Source of the DNA: an uncultured bacterium
GTDB taxonomy: Bacteria > Patescibacteriota > Dojkabacteria > SC72
Length of the DNA: 5,181 nt
Assembly: GCA_938015795.1 (NCBI GenBank)
Contig: CALLXA010000014.1
Location: 1-5,181, forward strand
Reading direction: 5' to 3'
Shown: piece after piece, positions 1 through 5,134 of the stretch
Layout of the letters: each line of letters opens with the position of its first letter
Position numbering within the stretch: position 1 is the stretch's first letter
Translations under genes and position numbers: made by a program
Notes under the pieces: model-generated
Seen by the model: the letters and a program-made list of their open reading frames with translations, nothing else
What the model was told of the DNA's origin: nothing
Databases searched by the model: none

Positions 1-299
1 TTCTGTTCTTGTATTTCACTAGCCTGATTTAATTGAGCAACATCTAATTCTGCTTCATCAATTCCATTTGTATATGTATTTACAAATAGTACATTTTCAA
101 TATGTAAATCTCTTTGGTTACAAGTACGAATAAAAGGTGTATCCAACAAATCTTGGTATGTAGAATTCGTGTAAAAGTAATCTCTCTTTTCACAAGTATT
201 ACTCAATGGTCTTTTGTATATCCAAAAAGCAAGAGACGCTATTACAACAAGTATTACCAAAAGTAATATTATTAATATTTTCTTTTTTGTTAATTTCAT
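1..299 (-). CDS. Single-pass membrane protein, partial (3' end outside window)
   Basis: An open frame starts at ATG 297-299 and runs without a stop to the window edge, giving 99 complete codons. The protein begins with a short lysine-rich stretch (MKLTKKK) followed by one hydrophobic segment at about residues 8-27, then a polar region. This is the pattern of an uncleaved signal anchor with the rest outside the cytoplasm. No lipobox is seen. Two cysteines, C36 and C60, sit in similar settings (TCEKRD and TCNQRD), hinting at a small duplicated unit. It follows the response regulator gene after 23 nt, so it is probably co-transcribed with it. I see no Shine-Dalgarno sequence and no good -10 box in that gap. 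I do not recognise the family. A pilus accessory protein is possible from context only. Confidence 0.75.
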   Translation of the reverse strand, partial: MKLTKKKILIILLLVILVVIASLAFWIYKRPLSNTCEKRDYFYTNSTYQDLLDTPFIRTCNQRDLHIENVLFVNTYTNGIDEAELDVAQLNQASEIQEQ

Positions 300-322
300 T
301 AAGTTGGACAGTTAACTTAAAA

Positions 323-712
323 CTACTCTCCTAAGTACTTGTTTAGTTCTTTCATTAGACCTTCATAATCAATATCTGTTTTAACTAAGTATGAAGATGC
401 TCCAGAGTCAAAAGCTTCTTTTATAACGCTATCGCTAGTCATATTTGTTAATACAATTATTGGCATATTTCCATATTTTTCAGGATTTGATTTAACAGCA
501 CCCAATACTTCTAAACCATCAACACCTGGCATCATAAGGTCGAGAAGAACAAGATCTATTTGACCTAATTGATTTGCAAGTTTATCTAAACCTTGATAAC
601 CATCTTTTGCCAAATCAACTTCAAACCCTGCTGTTTGTACTAACTCTGCATATGAATCTAGAAGACTCTGTTCATCTTCTACAATTAATATTTTTTTTAA
701 TTCATTACTCAT
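323..712 (-). CDS. Single-domain CheY-like response regulator
   Basis: This 129-residue protein is a lone receiver (REC) domain with no output domain. Visible hallmarks are the acidic pair E12-D13 in ILIVEDE, the phospho-acceptor D58 in the LLDLMMPG motif, T89 in IIVLTN, the switch aromatic Y108 and the invariant K111 at the end of strand 5. All residues needed for phosphorylation are present, so it should be active, signalling by protein contact as CheY, PilG or PilH do. Its cognate kinase and target are not in the window. It lies 21 nt downstream of the PilX-like pilin gene and has its own -10 box TATAAT six bases before ATG, with no Shine-Dalgarno sequence. A role in pilus extension, retraction or surface sensing is inferred from the neighbourhood only. 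The REC assignment is very secure. Confidence 0.95.
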   Translation of the reverse strand: MSNELKKILIVEDEQSLLDSYAELVQTAGFEVDLAKDGYQGLDKLANQLGQIDLVLLDLMMPGVDGLEVLGAVKSNPEKYGNMPIIVLTNMTSDSVIKEAFDSGASSYLVKTDIDYEGLMKELNKYLGE

Positions 713-718
713 ATAGGT

Positions 719-724
719 ATTATA
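719..724 (-). promoter_or_regulatory. -10 box TATAAT for response regulator, leaderless start
   Basis: A perfect TATAAT on the minus strand is followed by ACCTAT and then the ATG at 712. Transcription normally begins about 6-7 nt after the -10 hexamer, so the mRNA would start at or next to the start codon. The -35 region is weak (TTAGAA at about 18 nt) and no Shine-Dalgarno sequence is present. In such AT-rich DNA a chance TATAAT is possible. The matching spacing at other genes of this cluster raises confidence. Confidence 0.55.
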
Positions 725-733
725 AAAAATTAT

Positions 734-1678
734 TTAATAAGGTTCTAACAAACCATTATCATTATAAATAGCGTAATCGAAAACTGAAGAGTAGCTAGTA
801 TTATTCTCTCTCGGAACATAGACTTCTTTTCCCCTAGATACACCATTACAATTAACTTCAACAGATACTTTCGCCATTGTTAAATCAAAATTACCCGCAC
901 ATGATTCTTCACTTAAAGAACTTTTTACAGCCAAAACACCACCTACAACTAACAATCGGACCTCATCTAATGAGTAGGTATCTTTAATTTCATTCAAGTG
1001 AATATTCATAGGAGTACTTGAAGAGGTAGGTATCCAAGAATCACTTGATATTATTCTTTCATTATCGCAAGATCCTCCAGAATAAATACAATATGCTAAC
1101 ATATCATCTGGTTCATACTCTTTGTAAATTGTATTGGGGTAGTTTGTAGCATATATTTTTTGAATTACCAAACCAACAGATTTTGTTCCACGAGGTTCAA
1201 ATTGCAAAGACATATCACAATTAGGATTTAACGATTGAGAGTTATTACCAAGAACAAAGCTTAAAGCCATATCATCTCTTACTTCTATATATTCTCCTGT
1301 TGATGGTTTGATTGTTATTACAAAAGATGCACCAGTATTGCTACATGTATTAGAAAGTGCTGCTAGATTAGTTGTATCAACACCAAATTTATTAAGATAC
1401 TCTTTTAATTGTGTTTCATTTTCTATCCTTAAAGAATCTTCCATACCCAAAGAGGTTAAAAGATCATCACCACTAATTTCTGAGAATATATCAATTAAAG
1501 AGTCGGATACTTCTAATGCTTCACTGGATTCCTGTTCGTTAATGACAGATTGCCTATCTCGTAATGTTCTAGAATAGATTGCCATACCAATAACAACGGA
1601 CACAACTAAAACAATCATTGTAATCATGAGTGCTTGTGCTTCATATTTGCCGTTATTTTTTAGTAGACAGATTTTCAC
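734..1678 (-). CDS. PilX/GspK-like minor pilin (large, lacks Glu5)
   Basis: This 314-residue protein carries a class III prepilin-like N-terminus: a basic leader ending KYEA, then a hydrophobic helix at about residues 16-34. The predicted cut is after A14, with Q15 as the first mature residue. Position +5 is isoleucine, not the usual glutamate. Loss of Glu5 and large size are known traits of GspK, the tip subunit of type II pseudopili, and PilX-like proteins sit in the same operon position. The helix is followed by an SRTLRDRQS segment and an EQESSEA stretch, as in PilX-like proteins. The ectodomain has six cysteines (C112, C154, C197, C204, C260, C277) and ends in a VFDYAIYND motif. The start is GTG: an in-frame TGA lies 15 nt upstream and the next ATG falls inside the helix. 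A gap of 24 nt separates it from the preceding gene and holds its own promoter. Assignment to the PilX/GspK type is good; the exact function is inferred. Confidence 0.85.
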   Translation of the reverse strand: MKICLLKNNGKYEAQALMITMIVLVVSVVIGMAIYSRTLRDRQSVINEQESSEALEVSDSLIDIFSEISGDDLLTSLGMEDSLRIENETQLKEYLNKFGVDTTNLAALSNTCSNTGASFVITIKPSTGEYIEVRDDMALSFVLGNNSQSLNPNCDMSLQFEPRGTKSVGLVIQKIYATNYPNTIYKEYEPDDMLAYCIYSGGSCDNERIISSDSWIPTSSSTPMNIHLNEIKDTYSLDEVRLLVVGGVLAVKSSLSEESCAGNFDLTMAKVSVEVNCNGVSRGKEVYVPRENNTSYSSVFDYAIYNDNGLLEPY

Positions 1679-1684
1679 AATATC

Positions 1685-1714
1685 AATATATCACTTAAAA
1701 CGTTACCATATCAA
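1685..1714 (-). promoter_or_regulatory. Internal promoter for PilX/GspK-like gene, leaderless GTG start
   Basis: On the minus strand TTGATA (1714-1709, one mismatch to the -35 consensus) is followed after 18 nt by TATATT (1690-1685), with an extended -10 TG at 1693-1692. Six bases (GATATT) then separate it from the GTG start at 1678. The -35 box lies inside the end of the preceding gene. This is the most complete promoter in the window. There is no Shine-Dalgarno sequence before the GTG, so a leaderless transcript is predicted. Confidence 0.6.
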
Positions 1715-2410
1715 CCCACCAGTGGTAACAACTGCTTGCCTAAATACTTCTCTATTAACAGGTGCTCCATCTGTTAGGTACCAATTTACTGGTTGAGCAG
1801 AGATATCAAACTTGAAAACATAATTTCCATCAACTGATTTAATATATGAAATATTAAACGAATCAATATCAACTGCTTCAGAATTCAAAACTATTGTATA
1901 TTTAGAGTAGTCACTTGTATCTTGAAAACAGCTTTCATGTTCATCCCAAAGGTTTTGTGCAGATGTTTTTAATATATATCCAAATTCAGGATTAGAAGTA
2001 GATTTGAAATATCCAACACAAACCCAACTTGTAAATCCATATGGTCTAAAGTGAATTTCATTACCAACCTCATTTTCTTCTAAAGTGTTTTGATATAGCT
2101 CTCTCATTTGATCAGAATCAAAACCATCAGAAACTATTTCATTATTAACAGGATCAAAACTCCTATTGTCATATGTACTAAACAAATACACATCGGATGG
2201 ATTAGAATTTCGAATCGTTCTTCTTACCATTTCTAAAACAAATTCTGTTTCGTTTCTTACAGCAGTTTTATTACTCGATACGGTAGATACCTTAATCAAA
2301 GTGGTTAGGGTAGTAGCAGATATTAACATTACAACACCAAGAATAACTATAGTTATTAGCATTTCTACCAAACTAAAACCTTCATATTTTTTTACTATTT
2401 TCTCTTTCAT
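1703..2410 (-). CDS. PilW/GspJ-like minor pilin
   Basis: This 235-residue prepilin has an 11-residue basic leader ending KYEG and a mature N-terminus FSLVEML, with the conserved glutamate at E16 (mature +5). The hydrophobic helix spans about residues 12-40. It is followed by NETEFVLEMVRRTIRNS, the kind of amphipathic segment seen after the helix in PilW and GspJ proteins. Two cysteines (C131, C161) could form one disulfide. Among the five pilins here it alone has the canonical glycine at -1. The start codon overlaps the stop of the upstream gene by one base (TAATG), and I see no Shine-Dalgarno sequence, so translation probably depends on reinitiation. A weak AATAAT lies 9 nt before the ATG. 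Its position, fourth in a G-H-I-J-K-like order, supports the J-type call. Confidence 0.85.
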   Translation of the reverse strand: MKEKIVKKYEGFSLVEMLITIVILGVVMLISATTLTTLIKVSTVSSNKTAVRNETEFVLEMVRRTIRNSNPSDVYLFSTYDNRSFDPVNNEIVSDGFDSDQMRELYQNTLEENEVGNEIHFRPYGFTSWVCVGYFKSTSNPEFGYILKTSAQNLWDEHESCFQDTSDYSKYTIVLNSEAVDIDSFNISYIKSVDGNYVFKFDISAQPVNWYLTDGAPVNREVFRQAVVTTGGLIW

Positions 2411-2937
2411 TAAAGATCTATTATTGTTAAATATTTATAATCAGATACAAGGTTTCCTTTTGTAATATCTCCATCACCTGCTGTTAGTCCAACTATAACG
2501 TATGAAACTATATAACCTTCATTAAGATCCTCTATACAAAGAGTTCTAAAGTAGTCTGTATTTTCTTCAGATATATAGAAGTCATCGTAACAAGTCCTAT
2601 CATCCGTACACATAACCAATGGTCCTTCAGCTCCAGTTCTTGCAAATTGATATCCACCTTCTGAGGAATCTATCAACCGATAACAACCCAATGCACTTGG
2701 AAATATATTTTCATCACCTAGATCTATTTCCTTTTTAGCAATCTCTTGAGCCATTTCAGCCCCTTCTACTGCAAATTGTGTCATAGTATCTATTGTTTCG
2801 TTTTGTATTACATCTTGCATCGTTCTAACTGCAATATCCATTAGAACAACAGATGCAGCACCAACAATCATAATGGCGATTAATGCTTCAACAAAACCCA
2901 TTGCTTCATATTTTTTGTTTCTAATTTTCAATATCAT
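2410..2937 (-). CDS. PilV/GspI-like minor pilin
   Basis: This 175-residue prepilin has a leader of 12 residues ending KYEA and a mature start MGFVEALIAIMIV, with glutamate at mature +5 (E17). The GFVEALIA form is typical of PilV and GspI proteins. The helix covers about residues 13-37. The later segment FAVEGAEMAQEIA fits the helical region following it in this family. Four cysteines are present (C85, C110, C116, C134). The ATG overlaps the stop of the upstream pilin gene by four bases (ATGA), a sign of translational coupling, and a Shine-Dalgarno sequence AAGGAG lies 9 nt upstream inside that gene. It is longer than a typical GspI (about 125 residues), which fits a pilin with an added domain. 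A GspI-type role in tip assembly is inferred. Confidence 0.85.
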   Translation of the reverse strand: MILKIRNKKYEAMGFVEALIAIMIVGAASVVLMDIAVRTMQDVIQNETIDTMTQFAVEGAEMAQEIAKKEIDLGDENIFPSALGCYRLIDSSEGGYQFARTGAEGPLVMCTDDRTCYDDFYISEENTDYFRTLCIEDLNEGYIVSYVIVGLTAGDGDITKGNLVSDYKYLTIIDL

Positions 2938-3695
2938 AGCACTTCTCTCCTTATTCTTCCCGATAGATTATCTACTGTCAAAGAGTGTGACTTACCTGTA
3001 CTCATGGGATCTATCTGTATTGTGAAATTACTCATACTACCTTCTTCGGGATCGCCATCTTGATCATAATTTACTAAAGCACCATTTGAATTATAGAAAA
3101 AGGCTTTACCTGAAACAGATTCGAACAAGACATACTGTATATCAAGACCAGATCCAATATCTGTAGATAGGGTAATTACAGATTTAGGTGCACTTATATT
3201 ACTAATATTTCCAGATACTGGAACTAACTTCGTTATTTCTCCCTCAAAAGCAGAGAAGGAGCAATCTGTATCCTCTGTTTCTACTGGATTAGGTAAACAA
3301 GCATTCTGAGAACCTGTGCAATCAGATACGCTTTCATTTGGGTTGTAGTTTGGAAAATCAGATTTTGTTTCAATAGCGCCATAATCATTAAATTGAGAAC
3401 ACCATTTGAATTTTTTGTAAGTACCATCTGACTCTGTTGTAGAGAAGTCTATACCAATACCATAGAGCCATCTTTCGTTGGTTCCTCTTTGAAGTAACAT
3501 TGCAGATCTTTGAGCAGAACGAATATCTTGTTCAAGAGTTAGCATGTACTCATTCATTTTGACTGTATTTTGCAATCCATTGAAAGCACCAAATGACATG
3601 GCTCCAAATATTGTGAGTATAGACATGACAATAAGGAGCTCAAAGAGAGTGTAAGCAGAGTATGTATTACTTTTTACAAAGGCAGTTTTTTTCAT
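2934..3695 (-). CDS. GspH/FimT-like minor pilin
   Basis: This 253-residue prepilin has a 14-residue leader ending TYSA, then mature YTLFELLIVMSIL with glutamate at +5 (E19). The helix is followed by LEQDIRSAQRSAM at about residues 54-66 and then YGIGIDF, the pattern found in FimT/GspH proteins, where a helix leads into the first beta strand. The C-terminus VDNLSGRIR resembles the glycine-containing end strand of FimT. An insert at about residues 85-150 carries all four cysteines (C99, C126, C133, C145) and makes the protein longer than a usual GspH (about 170 residues). An acidic loop DQDGDPEEG (211-219) might bind calcium. The gap to the upstream pilin gene is 42 nt and holds a -10-like TAAAAT six bases before the ATG. 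Pilin identity is secure; the H/FimT subtype is likely. Confidence 0.85.
   Translation of the reverse strand: MKKTAFVKSNTYSAYTLFELLIVMSILTIFGAMSFGAFNGLQNTVKMNEYMLTLEQDIRSAQRSAMLLQRGTNERWLYGIGIDFSTTESDGTYKKFKWCSQFNDYGAIETKSDFPNYNPNESVSDCTGSQNACLPNPVETEDTDCSFSAFEGEITKLVPVSGNISNISAPKSVITLSTDIGSGLDIQYVLFESVSGKAFFYNSNGALVNYDQDGDPEEGSMSNFTIQIDPMSTGKSHSLTVDNLSGRIRREVL
2947..2952 (-). promoter_or_regulatory. Shine-Dalgarno AAGGAG of PilV/GspI-like gene
   Basis: AAGGAG on the minus strand lies 9 nt before the ATG at 2937, inside the 3' end of the preceding pilin gene. It is the only convincing ribosome binding site in the window. It serves a gene whose start is buried in a 4-nt overlap and so cannot lie at an mRNA 5' end. 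The other starts lack such a site. Confidence 0.6.
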
Positions 3696-3701
3696 TTCGA
3701 T

Positions 3702-3707
3702 ATTTTA
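3702..3707 (-). promoter_or_regulatory. -10-like TAAAAT before the FimT-like gene, leaderless start
   Basis: TAAAAT (one mismatch to TATAAT) on the minus strand is followed by ATCGAA and then ATG at 3695, the same six-base spacing seen at the response regulator and the PilX-like gene. I find no convincing -35 box and no extended TG. No Shine-Dalgarno sequence precedes the start. It would let the four minor pilins be transcribed apart from the major pilin. Confidence 0.4.
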
Positions 3708-3721
3708 ATCTAACATAATTA

Positions 3722-3754
3722 CAGCTTTACTAGCAAATCATTTTCCGCTAGCTG
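3722..3754 (-). other. Possible small hairpin at the major pilin stop codon
   Basis: On the minus strand CAGC-TAGC pairs with GCTA-gtaaa-GCTG: two 4-bp helices with a 5-nt bulge and a 12-nt loop that contains the TGA stop codon. There is no U-run, so it is not a standard terminator. It lies between the GspG-like gene and the minor pilin genes, where a structure could protect the upstream transcript or limit read-through. The pairing is short and may be chance. Confidence 0.2.
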
Positions 3755-4322
3755 CAAATCCTCCATTGTTATACCAATCTGAGTCATCTAGACTTTTTAC
3801 AATAGAGGCATATCTATCACCACTTTCTTGAGAACCTATCTCCTCAGTATTTATTGGGTTACCCTCTGGTAAATATCCAATTCCATCTCCTGTACAGTAG
3901 AAACCCATCTCAGATTGATCATCTATACCTCCATAGGAGACACAAATAATAACAGATTGGGCATCAACCTCATCTACACCGTAGTAAAATGTTGCATCTG
4001 CACCTCCATCAAATTCACCTTCTTCTTCTAAATATTGAACTAAAACATTTTCATCTTGTGTTCCCTTAAAACCCAATGCGTATGCAAAAAATTCTTCTTC
4101 TATACAATTTACACACGAACCTATTCGAGGATACTGCTTATTATCGCTTTTATATTTAATTAAAGCAGAATACAGATTTCTAACAGCATCTTTGTGATAG
4201 ACTTCTTGTGATTTCCTTATTGCGTAACGACCGACACCAATTCCTATTGCCATAAGTATGACTATAATACCCATAACTATTAACATTTCTACGAGTGTGA
4301 ATGCTTTATATTTCTTTTTCAT
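3738..4322 (-). CDS. Type IV pilin, GspG/PilA-like (probable major subunit)
   Basis: This 194-residue prepilin has the shortest leader, MKKKYKA, followed by mature FTLVEMLIVMGII with glutamate at +5 (E12), a textbook N-methylation motif. The hydrophobic helix covers about residues 8-34. It is followed by a helical stretch ending YSALIKYKSDNKQYP (51-65), as in GspG and PilA, where the segment before the conserved YP closes the long helix. The ectodomain is acidic and has four cysteines (C70, C73, C127, C143); the close C70-x2-C73 pair is unusual for a structural disulfide. At 194 residues it is longer than a usual GspG (about 140). It is the first pilin after the peptidase gene, from which it is separated by 15 nt. 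Major-subunit status is inferred from the motif quality, order and short leader; an N-terminal methyltransferase is not encoded here. Confidence 0.88.
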   Translation of the reverse strand: MKKKYKAFTLVEMLIVMGIIVILMAIGIGVGRYAIRKSQEVYHKDAVRNLYSALIKYKSDNKQYPRIGSCVNCIEEEFFAYALGFKGTQDENVLVQYLEEEGEFDGGADATFYYGVDEVDAQSVIICVSYGGIDDQSEMGFYCTGDGIGYLPEGNPINTEEIGSQESGDRYASIVKSLDDSDWYNNGGFAASGK

Positions 4323-4331
4323 ATCTACTTA

Positions 4332-4340
4332 ACTTTATCA
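4332..4340 (-). promoter_or_regulatory. Weak extended -10 before the GspG-like pilin gene
   Basis: TGATAAAGT on the minus strand reads as TG-A-TAAAGT, an extended -10 with four of six consensus bases, ending 9 nt before the ATG at 4322. The TGA is also the stop codon of the peptidase gene. If used, the 5' leader would be only about 2-3 nt. No Shine-Dalgarno sequence precedes the gene. The match is weak and co-transcription with the peptidase gene is equally possible. Confidence 0.25.
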
Positions 4341-5084
4341 CAAGACAATATATTTAAGAAGATAGTCAAAAATAATATCTCCATAAAATATTGATATTAC
4401 ATACGATATTGTAAAGAAGGGTATCATTGGTACTTTAGTATTTTTTATTTCTTTTTTCTTAAAGACAACAAGGTATATGGAGTAGAGTAAAGCGACAATT
4501 ATACCGAACCAAAATATTACAAGATATTGTTTGTAATTTACTAATATTCCAATCCCCAAAAGTACTAATATATCTCCCATTCCAAATGATTTTTTAAACA
4601 GATTCATAATTATAAGGAAAAGAGATATTGAGAATGGAAATATTAGATTGTAGTAATCTCTTATGTAAATGACAAATATTAATACTGATAATACTAGTAG
4701 TATATGAACTAATTTTTGTGGTACTGCGTTATCTTTTTGATCATAATATGAAAGTACAAACAAAAAAAGAAACACTATTATTAAATACCACGGTACTGAG
4801 TAAAGATAGAAGAGTAGAGCTGATATACCTAAGAGTAGTTCAGAGATTGGGTAGTATATATTTATAGTTGTATTACATTTCGGACATTTTCCTTTTTGTA
4901 ATATGTAACCAAATATCGGTATTAGTTCATACCATGTTAATGTTTTTTTACATTTTTCACAGTGTGAGTGTTTGTTTATTATTTCTGGATATTTAAATCC
5001 TTTATCTAATCTATATGCAGTTGCATTTAGAAAACTTGCAATACTTGCTCCTAGAAAAAATATACATATGTAAAAAATGATCAT
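4338..5084 (-). CDS. pilD: Prepilin peptidase (A24 family), PilD
   Basis: This 248-residue polytopic membrane protein cleaves the leaders of type IV prepilins on the cytoplasmic side of the membrane. The N-terminal domain shows GASIASFLNATAYRL (12-26) and two CxxC pairs, C42/C45 and C67/C70, the zinc-binding knuckles of full-length PilD, joined by ELIPIFGYI and followed by YYPISELLLG. The aspartyl protease part has D115 in the D-x6-P motif (SYYDQKDNAVP) and D171 in the GMGD motif. Both catalytic aspartates are thus present. The lysine that often follows in GxGDxK is replaced by leucine (L173). In bifunctional PilD the N-terminal cysteine domain accompanies methylation of the mature pilin, so both activities are plausible. 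It heads the cluster, with ATG directly behind a strong -10 box and no Shine-Dalgarno sequence. It ends with tandem stops TGA TAA. Confidence 0.95.
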   Translation of the reverse strand: MIIFYICIFFLGASIASFLNATAYRLDKGFKYPEIINKHSHCEKCKKTLTWYELIPIFGYILQKGKCPKCNTTINIYYPISELLLGISALLFYLYSVPWYLIIVFLFLFVLSYYDQKDNAVPQKLVHILLVLSVLIFVIYIRDYYNLIFPFSISLFLIIMNLFKKSFGMGDILVLLGIGILVNYKQYLVIFWFGIIVALLYSIYLVVFKKKEIKNTKVPMIPFFTISYVISIFYGDIIFDYLLKYIVL

Positions 5085-5089
5085 TTTTT

Positions 5090-5098
5090 ATTATACCA
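5090..5098 (-). promoter_or_regulatory. pilD: Extended -10 promoter TGGTATAAT of pilD, leaderless start
   Basis: On the minus strand TGG-TATAAT is a perfect -10 hexamer with the extended TG element. Five A residues then lead straight into the ATG at 5084. No Shine-Dalgarno sequence can fit in this space. The -35 position falls in the C-run of the terminator stem and does not match, which is acceptable for an extended -10 promoter. It probably drives the whole pilus cluster. Confidence 0.65.
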
Positions 5099-5123
5099 AA
5101 ACACCCCCAAAAGGGGGTGTTTT
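5098..5123 (-). terminator. Strong hairpin terminator upstream of pilD
   Basis: A perfect 11-bp inverted repeat (AAAACACCCCC / GGGGGTGTTTT) encloses a 4-nt loop. Its G:C core flanked by A and T runs makes a good intrinsic terminator that could work in either direction. No plus-strand gene leads into it, so it most likely ends a minus-strand gene that lay beyond the right end. It stands back to back with the pilD promoter, isolating the pilus cluster from upstream transcription. Confidence 0.8.
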
Positions 5124-5134
5124 AAACAATCTAT

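Noticed and set aside
300..322. Imperfect inverted repeat AAGTT...AACTT before the partial gene, as an operator
   Set aside because: Only five bases per arm in AT-rich DNA, with no -10 box or second copy in the window. It is not distinguishable from chance.
574..771. Plus-strand ORF of 65 codons opposite the response regulator
   Set aside because: It lies largely antisense to a clear receiver-domain gene, its protein is a low-complexity leucine-rich sequence, and it has no start signal. It is a shadow frame.
1308..1577. Plus-strand ORF of 89 codons inside the PilX-like gene
   Set aside because: Fully antisense to a gene with clear prepilin features, with no ribosome binding site or recognisable domain.
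2166..2465. Plus-strand ORF of 99 codons opposite the PilW-like gene
   Set aside because: Antisense to the start of a well-supported pilin gene. Its apparent hydrophobic stretches mirror the pilin helix on the other strand.
3708..3740. Stop-codon read-through extension of the GspG-like pilin
   Set aside because: After TGA the frame stays open for only 10 codons before TAA. The short run FASKAV resembles the preceding FAASGK, but this is too short to separate from chance.
2934..5084. TGA recoded as glycine (Gracilibacteria-type code)
   Set aside because: Three genes end in TGA at sensible places and no frame has an internal TGA despite many glycines. Recoding would also extend the FimT-like frame through the start of the next gene. 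The standard bacterial code fits.
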